Shown piece by piece: positions 1 through 12,042 of a stretch of 64,000 nt of DNA. Numbering within the stretch: the first letter of the stretch is position 1; every line of letters starts with the position of its first letter. Location of the stretch: the NCBI GenBank assembly GCA_029448655.1, contig JACCLO010000004.1:1426001-1490000 (forward strand), in the 5' to 3' direction. The DNA comes from Wolfiporia cocos. Its lineage: Eukaryota > Basidiomycota > Agaricomycetes > Polyporales > Phaeolaceae. The translations under genes were made by a program, and so were the position numbers. The notes under the pieces are model-generated. The model had not been told where the DNA came from. It worked only from the letters and a program-made list of their open reading frames with translations, and did not search any database.

Positions 1-164
1 TGTACCGCACAAAATCGTACGGATGTGCTTCAACGGGGAGTTCAAGTGCGGAGTAAAAGTATTCGCAGTCAAGCAGCGCGTGCGTTGCTGTGCCTTGTTC
101 CCATGAAGAACGTTGTGTGGCCAGGAGCGACGGGAGGAGCAGTCTGAGGCGCTTCGCGAGTGTC

Positions 165-790
165 ACTATCTCCGGCGATGCGTCTGCCTGGGTCATGGCG
201 CATATACCTAGTGAGGGACTGTTACAGCAAAAAGGTCAGATAAGTATATGGAGTCTGTGGAAGCTGACTACTATCTGCCTGCGGGAGACTAGTATTAGCT
301 ATAGGTCACTCACGCTATAATGGACATTCTCAATTGTTGGCGCCGAGTACTCCTGAGCACTATAATGATGCCACAATTAGACCGTGACCGCACTGTTTGT
401 TATCTCAGGCAGCCCATGTGCATGACCGGCGAGCTGCGATGACCAACTTATTCTAGATCGAGACGAGCGGCATAGACGGGCGGCGACAATATTAATCTTG
501 TTGAGCCAAGCCTGTTACACATGATGCAGTGTGCAGTGTCGCGAAGTACCTCCGGTGATGTACCTGCTTGGGTCATGGCGCATACATACACCTGGCGAAA
601 TACTCACACAATAATGGCTAATCATTCTTCGCAAGCAGTGGTCGTGGCCGAATACTCTGAGCATGCCACAATTGGGCCGCGTCGTGACCGTGGTGCACGG
701 GTGCTTGACTTCTCCGGTCATCTCAGGCGTCTCAGGCGACCCATGACCCGAGCCCTGAGAACGATGGCGTATCCTAGATCGTGTTGGACA
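165..790. repeat. Imperfect tandem duplication upstream of the hydrolase gene
   Basis: Two diverged direct copies lie at about 165-470 and 548-790. Shared landmarks in the same order include ctgggtcatggcgcata, a 'ccacaatt...ccgtgac' block, 'atctcaggc' and a 'tagatcg' block. The second copy includes the start codon of the hydrolase gene, while the first copy has an ATG at the matching place (near 436) followed by unrelated codons. This suggests that promoter and start region were duplicated and the outer copy decayed. No other gene is visible in 1-763. Confidence 0.6.
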
Positions 791-3700
791 GCGACAGTCT
801 GGTTCAGCTGTGTGCTGGCCCTCGTCATGGCAAGTGGTGGTCAACAGCAGACCGTGTTTGACGCGCCCTTCGCCTCGCTGATCGACGCCGGAGCGAATGG
901 CAGCATCGACTGGCGCGTCTCGGTATCAAAGGACTGGGATGTGAGTGCCCACCAGGCAGTCTGTATGCGCCTCAGAAGTAGTATGAAACGCGTCCCGTAG
1001 GTTCTGGGACCATTCCCTATACATGCCAGGGAGCAGCATTTCTTGTCTCCAGCATTTCCTCTCAACTGTAAGCATAAATAAAGCTCAAAGACTAGAGTAA
1101 GGTATTAACTGTGGACAGTGTCGGAGCCCTTAGACCATACTGCACAATGGCCCTCATCGTATGCTGATAACGGAACTGTAGGCTGGACTACGGCCCGTGC
1201 GAGAGACAACGGCACACTGGACGTGTCTTTCCCGGAGATCAGGTCGGTATATGCATTCATGTGCACAGGATTTACCAAGAGATTATTATCAGGTGGTCTT
1301 CACTCCGTGCAACCGAAGGGTGGGCTGCTCTTCAATCCCACTCGGTGCTGCATACGACAATTACGGTCTACCCGCCATCATCACAAGATGGGCAGTCGGC
1401 AAACCCGCCCAAATTGCTTATTGATCTCCTTCAGGGTTCTTTCTTTACTGTACTTCCGCCAAAGAACCATGAAAGCACAGAGGGTGTGGTACCAACATGG
1501 TATGCGGGTAACATTTATGCTATAGACAGAGCGCCGCCACAAATTGTGCCACTGCCGAGGGAACCATCCGCGACAGAGCCCACTGCGTACGATTTGTTCG
1601 TGAGCGGAGACTATGAAGTATAACAGACTATGTCACCGCTCTGTGTTATTTCTGATAAACCAATGTCTCGTGTAGATCCGACTGTTCGGTGATCCTCTCT
1701 TCAATTTAAGGCGCGACGGGATTCCCGTGCTGTCCCTTACTCTCTCAGCTTCACTCTTAACGAGCTCGAAGGCGGAGGTCATTTTATTGCCATCGCACGA
1801 TGTAACATGCGATTTTGTCGACGGTTGGGCGTTCGGCGACGCTTTGGGAGTCGGGGTACGCAGCTTGACCGGCTGGTGGACTGTGGGGAACGTCTCCCTC
1901 ACGACAATTACCGAACCCTCACCAGTGAGGCGACTATATGCGCGCATATACCTGCTCAAAACACTGAATTGACACATTCCCACCCATAGATTGAACTGCA
2001 GTTGCTGAACGCCACGCGCATCGCGCCCTCGCAAACTCGCATTGTCCCCATTCGCATCTCGCAGAGAGCGGCATATCACGCTTCAAGTATTGAGCTTGAC
2101 CTTCATCTGACGTCAAGCACAACGTTGACAACTCTCCATGTTATACTGCCCGTCACCCAGCTGCCTCAGTGGACCCCCTCCATCAGTCCATCGGAAGGCA
2201 TAATGGCGTCCTACTTCTTCGCCACATCGATGCCGACAGCATTCCGTGTCATCCCGCCCGAGCTGCCGAACGACGGCGACCCACATCCTGCCGTCCTGAC
2301 GCTGCGTGAGTAGCTCGTCGCTCTGGTATGCGTTGAACTGCACATTTGATTTTCAGACGGCGCGGGTGTGGACATTATCACGATGTCGTTCTGGATACAG
2401 GCCCTCCCGCGGCAGGAGCGGAGCTGGGTCATCGCGCCTACGGGGCGCACAGCTTGGGTATGCATTTAGTCCTGTGTGGCCGCGCTTTTGCCATAGCCGT
2501 AAGACAGGGATTAGATTGGCATGGCCCGAGTACGCAGGACGCATGGAGCACTGTCGACGCATTATATGCCACAGTTGCATCCCGGGAATCGTGGCATATG
2601 TATATGCTGGCTGAGAATACGCGTGTGCTAGTCCTCGGACACTCGAATGGAGGGCAGGGCGCGTGGTATATAGCTTCAAGATATCCAGACAGAGTGGCAG
2701 CGGGTACGTCATGAAATTGAGGCACTAGCTACCGTACTAAACTTGGGCTTGCAGCGATCCCCGCCGCTGGATACATCAAGTCTCAATCATACGTTCCCCT
2801 CATTCATTCAAGGTATGTGCATGATATCAAAACTCTGCACAGTCAATGACGTGGATAGATCTGCACATTACATTGACCCACCTTTGCGAGCAATCCTCGA
2901 GTCCTCTCTTACACCGGACGACAACGATTTGTTCATGTCCAATCTCGTCGATACGCCTATACTGGCTATACACGGGTACGCCCATCAATATTCCACTTTT
3001 TTTTCTGGTATAACATGTCAGTCTTAGTGGAGACGACGAAAATGTGCCTGTGTGGCATACTCGTGAGGCGGTGAGCGTGTTGAAGACGTGGGATCCAAAC
3101 GCTAACGCCACGTCCGTCCTATGCCACAATCCTTCTGGCGCGTCGATACTGATCACGACTGCTGCATAGCTACGTGGAGGACCAAGGGCAAACACACTGG
3201 TACCCTGCCGTGTTTGACAATGATCATGTCAAAGCATTCATGCGCTCGCTTCTGGAGCAAGGAGCCGTAGGAGCCGTATCACAGTCGAAATCTTTCACCT
3301 TGACGGTGTCTGTGCCTTCCGACTCTGGTGCGATGCACGGATGGAGGATCTTAAGCTTACAAACACCGGGAAGGTAGGCGCAGCTGCTCTTCTGTCGTAT
3401 ACAGGCATAAACATTCTGGTCCAGATTAGCCAGATTGACCGTTCATATGGAGGATGATCTGGTCTCCGTCCGAACAACAAATGTCAAGAGCTTCTCTATT
3501 CACAGGTTAACAAATGGCATACAACTCACTGTCGACGGTCGCCCTTTACACATCAATGAGACAATCAATGATCCCGTTGTGTTGCAATTCAGTATCCATG
3601 ATAAGATGTGGACCGTAGAGAACAGGTATGAATGCGATCTCTCAGTGTTGCAATAACCTTCTCATACATTTCAAGTATTGTAACTCCGAATATTCAAAAC

Positions 3701-4310
3701 ACAGGACGAATGTCAAACATCCTCAATTCCGTTGCACCCCTGTTGATCGTGATTCCTGACAACAGCACCGATCGTATGTTATCGGTAGCTGGCCGTATCG
3801 CGCACAACCTTGATATCTATCACAAACTGGACGCGGAGATCATCTTCGCTGATGAAGCATTACGAAGACTCCAAACCGGCTCCCTTGGACGAGGCAATAT
3901 TGTAGCATTCGGGGACATTGACAATTCATTTACAAGGCATATACTAGTAGATAGCAGAACGCCATTCCAGATTCATGGAACCAATCTCTTCATCAAAGGA
4001 CGGCAGCTCGGACAACCGTCGGCTGCCGCACTTTTCCTACATCCTCATCCAAGTGTCGACTCGGCTCTGGTGATGATTGTGTTCACCGGACGCGATAGCG
4101 GTCTTGAGAAGGGTCTTCGCCTGTGCCCAATCCGAACTGGAGTTACTGTGCCCGACTGGCTGCTCATAGGGACTAGCACGGATGCCGTTGGGGCAGCTGG
4201 CATTGATGGAGCTGGGTGAGTGGCTGCTATCTCTTGTGTCCCTCAAGCTAACGCATTGAAGTTTATGGGGGGTCAACTGGGACTGGAATGAAGCGATGAG
4301 CTGGCTCTAG
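764..4310 (+). CDS. Secreted alpha/beta-hydrolase-fold protein (esterase/peptidase-like)
   Basis: This multi-exon gene encodes a secreted protein of roughly 900-1000 residues. The ATG at 764 opens a signal peptide (Arg/Cys/Trp start, then a hydrophobic stretch ending near AVMASGG-like residues). A beta-rich N-terminal half of about 500 residues follows, with [18 protein letters not shown] near 1790. An alpha/beta-hydrolase domain comes next, with the HGAG-type oxyanion region near 2350, [14 protein letters not shown], and the nucleophile elbow [12 protein letters not shown] at about 2630-2665. The last intron is 4216-4261 and the final exon ends WNEAMSWL before TAG at 4310. The family occurs widely in Agaricomycetes without firm biochemical assignment. 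Catalytic Ser is visible; Asp and His were not assigned. Exons stay in frame, so the gene looks intact. The substrate cannot be inferred. Confidence 0.8.
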
Positions 4311-4566
4311 ATTATAATGTGGTATGTATAGGAGATACATCGTGCTTCAATATACAGAACACAGTATTCATAGTCAGTAAGTGCGCGGATCCGTAGAGCC
4401 CGACCGTAAGCAAAGTTCGAGTCGTTATGCCTTTTGTAACACTGAGACGAGAGGATCATGATACAGTACAGTGTGCAGTGATGACAAAGCCCAAAGAAGA
4501 GGAGGGACAAGACATGACAGACTAAAATATATAAAAGATAGCGAGGGCGGCAGCAGACAGGAGAAT

Positions 4567-7500
4567 CTACGACTGGAGGACGGATCGCGCAACCTGTAAA
4601 TATGGCGTGAGCTACCGAGATCGTCATATAGAATGTCATAACGTACCTGCTCGAAGAGGATCGTGACCTCAGGCACAGAGCGGATGCACTCTTGGCTCCA
4701 GAAGTCATACTTGGGGTTGCGGAGAAGTTCAATGAAGGTGACCAGTGCGCCCCAGGGATGCGGACGATGCACGAGGAATCGCTCCAACAAAACCTTTGTC
4801 ATGACTTCTCTGAACTGTTCGCTTTTAATCTCCAGGAACAAGTGGAGCATCACCGAGCTGAACCAATGCGTATGTGCATTCGGGTAGCGTAGGTGCAGCA
4901 GCATAGCACTGAGAAGATGGTGCTGGCCTGTACAACATTTCAATGAATGCAAGGTCATGTGACCAATGCTTGATCGACTGACCTTCGGCATCCACGTTCG
5001 TAGCGAGGTATTGTAGAGCCACTACACCTGGATCAGTCGACACGAACAGCGCACTACCACTCCTGGTCTTCGCCTGCGCAACAGAGGATACTCCGATATA
5101 CATGACAAGGGAATTGATCAACGAGAGATTGTAACTCTCGGAGCTGTCCGAGACTCCCGTTAGACGGAGACGATCCTTGAGGGATGACAGGACAGAAGGC
5201 GAGCCGCGATTGAGTAGATACTGGTCCAGATAGCCTTGTAGATCTCCAGGCTTGAGACCGGACGTGATGTCGGACAGGATTGCTGGGATGGGCCCCGTCT
5301 CCGTGATAGAGTCGATGTCGATGCTGCGAAGGTGAGGGTCCGGGAGCATGACGCCAGGGGGAAATGCGCTCAGGATGACATTGCGTAGCTGTATGCATCT
5401 GGCAGGTATCACATCGCATAAGCTGAAGTAGTACTCGCTGAGAAACTCTGGGAAGTCGTGCAGAAGAACAAGGAGGATTCGGAGTGAGCCGCGATAAAGG
5501 TCTCTCGAAGCCTGCTGAAGATCTGCGGCCTTCAAGAAAGGTGACAGGAACTTGAAGAGCGAGATAAGTAGTTTGTAGAACGCGGACCAGCGCTTTGTAG
5601 AACGCGGTTAGGGATGGTGTACAGATAGTAGACCTAGATCACTCACTTCACGATTTTCCGAAAGTAATAGCTTGGGCATAAAGAGCCGGTGTGAGATCAA
5701 ACTCATCCATGAGAACGCAAATCCGGGGAAGTACGTGGGCTGCAGGGAGCTGAAAGTGTCACTGTAGCACGAGTTAGTTGCTTCGGAAGACGTCAGATCT
5801 CTGATCAGACGTACCTCAGGGCCAATAACAGCGGGAAGTAGGCTGTCTCGAGGCTGCTGGCATTGGCGTGCAGGTCATGCAACAGGCTGCAGAAGAACCT
5901 GAAGAATGGCTTCTGTTGGAACATGGCGCCCTGTTCTTCATGCATGTTGGCCAGAACCAGGACGAATATAGACAGAATCTTCGTCAGGTAGTGAACCTTC
6001 GCCTGGTCATTGTTGACACCAGCTGCATCACCATGATACTTGATGATGTACACAATCAGCCTGGACATAGCATCCAGCGCCTGGAAAGCAAGCCCATATT
6101 CTCCTGCGTTGACACACTTGATGTAGCTATTGACGCTTGATTCTGCACAGACCCGGAAGAAGAACGAGGAGACATCCTCCACCTTCAAAATGCCTTGCTT
6201 GGTGAGCTGCGTGATGAACGGGATGAACGATTTCTCTGGAGTATGAGAACCCCGGAATATCGAGACCCATTGCTGGAACCAGTAGAATAACTTCTCTCGA
6301 AGCTGCTCCGTCTCAGGCTTTACGGATGGCTGGCGCACGAGTTGATCTTCGAGGCTGGCTTGTGCGGAGGGCCGGCGCACCCCGTGAAGGTCGTCTAGTA
6401 ACCTGTGGACCCTAAGAATCGCAATTAGTAATCTGAATGCAGAAGACACTTCGTAGACCTACTCGTCATTAGCCTTCCCTGATTGCGACAGCGTGCTGAG
6501 GACCTCAAGCGTGTACGCAAACTGGCTCTGAGTAGCAATTGGAGGATCAATCGAGAGGCACTCTCGGATAAGTTCTGCAGCGAAGGTGAGCAAGGTCGGG
6601 CGAGAGTTTGCAATCAAGAACTTGGCAAGCTGCTGGTCCTCTTGTTCGATGCTGATAAGACGGCTACGCAGGAGGGTCACGGTGACAGGGACGTTGAACT
6701 TGCGCTGCGAAATTCAATAAGCCAATGAAGCATGATCGCATGACTTCCAAAAACACACCTCATCTTCAGCATAGATCAACCAGGTGATTGCTTCCTTTGC
6801 GACGTCCTCGAAAATACGGCACAACTGATCCAGCAGGGCAACGTAGATCTCGCGACCGAGAGGCGCAGACGTCTTGTACAACAGCTGTACAATCTTTTGC
6901 GACATAAGCAGGGGAGTGCGCTGACGATCGATGGATTCATTCGCGAGGTAGAGGATCTGACGGACTAGTAGACGGATCTCGTGGGTAGGGGGTAGCGCAG
7001 CCAAGGATTGCACAGGCAACTGCAGAAGCAAAGCCTCCAAATCCTTGACCATCGCATTGAACCGTTCCATTGCGTCTGGGTGACGAAGGAAGGTTTGGCC
7101 GGGTACAGCCTGTTCAGGGGCGGGAGAGGGCGCATATAGAGAAGCCGAAGCCAGTAGGTCGCTGCGAGGGTACGATACCGTGGAACTTGGGCGACTTGTG
7201 AGCACCCGCCGTTTCGGGTCTGCACCTGAGAGATATGAGACTGATTGTGACGAGTTCGTCAACAAACTCACCAAAATCCTCATATACAACTGCTTGGATC
7301 TGCTGGATGCCTGCGGGCTTAATCCGCAGTGGCTCGGGGAATTGCGTAGCCAGAGGATGGGTCGGTGCAGACGGATCATAGAACGGTTGCCCCGGGTGCG
7401 TCTGACATTCTCACGTCAGGAATTAAGCATTTCACAAAATGATCCAGCTTACCTCGCGATGCCTGCGGCGAACTTCATAAGCTGCCGCAAAACCGTCATC

Positions 7501-10500
7501 GACATCTACAATCGCACGATCCATCGCTGCCTTTTCAATCACTTGGCAGGCAAGTTCCAGATTGTCCTGAACAAGAAGCTGAACCACAGGCTCTGGGACC
7601 AGTTGCTAACAATGGGGTCCGATAAGCGAAGTTTAGCGGGAGCAACTGTCAAAATCTTACCTCGTTGAAACCACATTCATTGAGGAAGGTACGAATGTGG
7701 CCGACCAAATTGGTCTTCAAGGGATCCCTGCACGTCACCAATGCGAGACTACCGGCAAGCTTTTGGGCCATGAGATGGCCTGCTTTACGCATCTTCTCCT
7801 CGCTGGGTTCCATCGCGAAATCCTTTGCAACAAGCTCTCTCGTCGAGATCCCAGCAATGGTGACCGATCTCTCCACAACGGGTACAATGATCTGCGTCGT
7901 GTAACAAACATTTAGCTACCATAAATGGTGCAGAAATGCCTCCCAGCTTACCTCTCGGACCGAACGGTCAATTGCCATCTGGACGGCACGCTTGAATGTC
8001 TGATTGGTGTGCAAAGGCGCCAGCTGCGGGTGAATGATGACATGAGGAAGTAGACTTTGCAAAATGTTTTCGATGTGCGTCCCAAGAACTCGCTGAGGTT
8101 CTGAGGGGCTGGCGGGATTGATTAATGGGAAAGATTCGCCCGGCGCCTGGCCCATATGATCGAAGCCGCGCATAGGTAGTCCGTCAATGTCGCCGACATA
8201 TTCGGGAAGACCAGAGCCCGTGAGGGTGTTGGTGAGCGGCCTGTTGCGCAGGATTGTGGTAGGTTGGATTGCGTCCAGATTGATGTCTAGGGCCTTGCAC
8301 AGCAGCTCAATCTCGAACTTGAGGAGAGACTTCATCTCCGCGTAGCGATAGAGCTCTGCGAGGAGACTAATCACCGCCATCAGCCAGGGGTTTGGAGGCT
8401 TGAAAACCTTCGACTTTGCACAGGGCTCCAACGTCTTGCACACAAAAGGCACGGCTACTATCAATCTTCCGTTGTCATAACCCTCGATGAGAAGATCCTT
8501 CAGCGACAGGTTCTTGTGCCTGATGGGACGATCCCGGGCCAGTGTAATTTTACCCAACCAAGATGCCACATTCTTGAGAACGGTGCGCTCCGACGTAGAC
8601 TGCATCGTCTTCTCCGAGTTCAGCAACGCAGCCGACTTGATGTAAGTCTCATGAAGGACGAAGCGGAAGAGCGCTTGAACATCCAGAGCATCCAAGAAGT
8701 TTAGGTACAGCTGATGATTGTTGGGCTCTGTGCTGACGCGCTGGTCCACGAGGTAGTTGGCGAACCACCGCGCGAACGGTTCCTTGAAGTGCTCGCGCAT
8801 CTCCGTCAGCTTCGAATCGAAGTTGGAGGGTGCAAGGTTATTGACGATGAATAAAATCTTGTCAGAGACCTCTTCGGAGGGGCATTCAGGCTCTTCGTCG
8901 ATACGATCAGCCTGGACTGCATTGAAAATGGGCGGAGGCTCCAGAGCAGGAACGGGACCACTTGCGCGGAATTCAGCAGAGCTGTCTCCGTTCTCTGCAC
9001 CAGCAGCCAGCGCACGCCGAATGATGATGCCGAGCTCAGGTCGCACTTCGAGAAGCGCGGGGATGTCAAGAAGTGCATTGCAGAGCGGGCGCCACTGGTG
9101 GAGACGGCCTTCAAATCGGGACAGCGCTTGCAAGCCGAATTTGAACAAGTTCGTCTCCGGAGGACATTTGAGCGCGTCCAGGACGTAACGAATAGCGATG
9201 CCGAGGGGAATATAGTCTACAAGTTCGCATTGGATGATGGAGCCAAGGAGGTAGGCGGTCATGGCCAGTTCGCGGGGAGGGTAAGATTGGAAGAATTTGT
9301 ATTCGTCGAAGAGGAAGTGTAGCATGCACGAGAAAATCTCGTGATCACGGGGATTATTTGAGGCCTTGTTCCGTTGAAGCAGAACGATGACATCGTCTAT
9401 GCTGATTTGATCCTCGTACATCTGCCGGTAGATAGCATCGACTTCGGCCTCGATATCGGGAGGGTAGGTGATGACCGTGAAGCCTGGCTCTGCGTCGGAA
9501 CCGGGCACAAGATTCATCAAGCGTGGATGGATCTGCAAGCAAGCGTTGCGAATCTGGAGACAGTAGTCAATGTCACTCTCGTGCATGATGTTTGAGCTAT
9601 GTGACATCCGTTCAGTTAACATCTTGAGACCATACAAACGTAATATAACTTACTTGTTGCGGAGGACGCGGAGGAAGATGGTGATTGTCTGCGGACTGAG
9701 CTGGAGTGTGCGATGTTCTACGGCTGGGTCGGTGATGCGAGTGGCCTTCTCATCTTCCATCTTGATCTCCAAGAATTCGATGACGGCATGAAGGAATTCG
9801 GCGCCATGAGTGGCAACATTGTCGGCCAACCACTTGTCCAGATTCAGGTACTCGCGGCGCGATGCCAACGCGGCCACATCCAGCGCAAAGGTGAACGGTC
9901 GAACTTCAAGTAGGGTATCGAGTATCTGCACGCGCGTCACAACATTTCCACCTTCAGTGGCACATACACTAACCTTCAGGTCCTGGGCAACATCCAGAAT
10001 CCTGGTGATGTTCTGGGGGCTCTCGTCATAATATTCGCGTAGTGCGTTCGTGAGATACGTAGGCTCGATTTGCCAGATTCGGGTGAAGACGAGCTGGTGG
10101 TTGGGGTGGCCGGCGAGGAACATGGACAGTAGCCTTTGTGTATACGCTAGCCTGATTTCGCCCCAGTTCGCGTACTTATAGAGCAGTCAGCGATATGCGA
10201 GCCATGTGGAAATAAAGTTCACGTACTGGCGCCTGAAGAAGACCTAGATGAACGAGCTCTGCGCTGATCTTTACTGCCTTGTCGAGCATATCGCGGACGA
10301 AGTTTCTCAAGCCCGGCGAGTCCGCGTCGGCAAGCCTAACGAGCACCTCGAAGAGGTCCAGCGAGTTCCAGGTGTGCCCTTGCACATTGGCAGCGAGCGA
10401 CTTGACGGTAGGACTGGCTGTATTGACGTCATCCACGGTAACAATCCGGTGGCCGGGTAAGGAGACAAAGTTGAAGGTATCAGCAGGCAAGGAGAGCAGA

Positions 10501-11781
10501 GCATCTAGGAGCCGGAGCTGGTACATAGAATTGTTCCAGATTTGCCAGAAGCCGGTCACCGCGTGCGGATCAGCTTCGCGAGGAGCGTTCAGGAGGATGG
10601 CGATCAAGAGCTTCAAAGTCGCAGTATCAACCCCGTGACGTTCCGGCATGTCAAACACTTTGATGGCGTTTGCCCATTGAATATTTCCGCCCTGAACAAG
10701 TTCAGCACGACGCATATAGTCCGACAAAACGCACTCACAAAGCTGCTCAACGCTCTAACCAGCGAGCCTACATCAGGCAACGCAGCCCCTTCAGAAGCCA
10801 GACGTGCGAGGCTCTCGATGATCTCGACAACCTGTTTATCCGTCGGCGGGTCCTTGTCCGAAATCCCGTAGCGGACCAACAGCGCGCGAATAACCTCAGG
10901 GTCGCTGGTGACATCCGCCCCCATCTGGACCAATGCCTGGACAAGAGTCGTCTCCGGCGGAAGGCTGGCAAAAAAGAGGTCAGCGCATCACAGGAAGTCA
11001 GCATAGCGACGCGCACGTACCTCATGTGCGGCAAGATGCGCTGCAGGATGGGTACTACGATCTCGGACCCGTACTTCGCATGGGCGGCCGCGATGAGCGC
11101 CTGACGCTGGGTCGCGTCGAGGATGGGCGCGTCCTCGGGCGGCTCCGACAGGAGGTTCGCGAGCAGCTTCGCCACCTGGTTCGGCGAGAGGTCCGCGTGA
11201 TCGAAAGAGGGGTGCTGGCAGATCGCGAGCACGGCGCTCTCGAAGTCAGCGCGGATGATGCTCGCGGCCTGCATCTGCAGCTCCTTGCGCGTCTGCCCCG
11301 CGACAATGGACGACGCGAGCACGAGCCGCTCGAGCGGCTGCAGGCCCACCCGCTCGACGAACCGCACGAGGTCAAAGTGGCGGAAAACGTCCCCTTCGCC
11401 CTTATCTATCCCATCGCGAAAGCGGTCCGCGAGGAAGGGATCGCGCGCGAGACGCTGCACCTCCTGCACCAGCAGCCGGAACGTCAGCATGACCCCAGGG
11501 TCGTTGTTGATGGGTGTCGGCGTCGTCGAGAGCTTGCTGTGGGCATGCACGATGAGCCGGCGGATGAAGTGCAGGTACATGTCGACGCCATGCTGTTCTG
11601 ACAACTGGTGGCCGTCGGCGCATGAGCTTACCAGGCGCACTGAGAGAGCAGGGGCGTGACTCACTGAGCGGATCTCGAGCTGGTTGCGCTCGAAGTTATC
11701 CTCCGTCAGCGTGGACAGCAGGAACACGACCTGTGCCTTGACAATGGTATGGATGTTAGGATTGACGGAGCTGTTGTCCAT
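4567..11781 (-). CDS. NOT1: CCR4-NOT transcription complex subunit 1 (NOT1 scaffold)
   Basis: NOT1 is the central scaffold of the CCR4-NOT deadenylase complex, acting in cytoplasmic mRNA decay and translational repression and also in transcription. After introns are removed the protein is about 2,100 residues, the usual family size. Order along the minus strand: N-terminal helical region starting MDNSSVNPNIHTIVKAQ (ATG at 11781), then HEAT repeats to about 9650. The CAF1-binding MIF4G domain follows near 8850-8450 (NFDSKLTEMREHFKEPF). The CNOT9-binding domain (DUF3819) lies at about 8050-7650 (LLPHVIIHPQLAPLHTNQTF, SVTIAGISTRELVAKDFAME). The conserved NOT1 C-terminal domain covers about 6000-4567 (LLHDFPEFLSEYYFSLCDVI). 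The final intron (about 4593-4647) joins to an exon encoding VARSVLQS and TAG at 4567-4569. An in-frame extension upstream of 11781 is judged 5' leader. No defect was seen. Confidence 0.93.
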
Positions 11782-12042
11782 CGCAGGGGTTCGGACGCGA
11801 GTCGAAGGCTCGGTCGTCGTACGACCGCTGCCACCACCGCCGGAAGCCGTTTTGAAGATGATAGGAAGGACGTTTAGAAGAGAATTCAGGTGCGCGACGC
11901 ACCTAACCGCCTCAGACGGTGAAACCCTCTGCAATGCCAAGCACGGGCGACCACGCACGCGTTTTCAAGCTCCGCTTCAATGCTGAGTGGCTGTTTATAC
12001 AGGAGATGAATTACAAGAACTGACAACGACCGTCATCTACTG

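Noticed and set aside
1118..1623. Several overlapping plus-strand ORFs in different frames
   Set aside because: Parts of these are exons and intron read-through of the secreted hydrolase, not separate genes.
10933..11659. Plus-strand ORFs of 222 and 134 codons
   Set aside because: They are antisense to conserved NOT1 exons and rich in Arg/His as expected of a shadow frame.
11782..11958. N-terminal extension of NOT1 in the same frame
   Set aside because: It lacks an ATG (only GTG codons before an upstream stop) and does not resemble the NOT1 N-terminus; MDNSSVNPNIHTIVKAQ at 11781 fits the family start.
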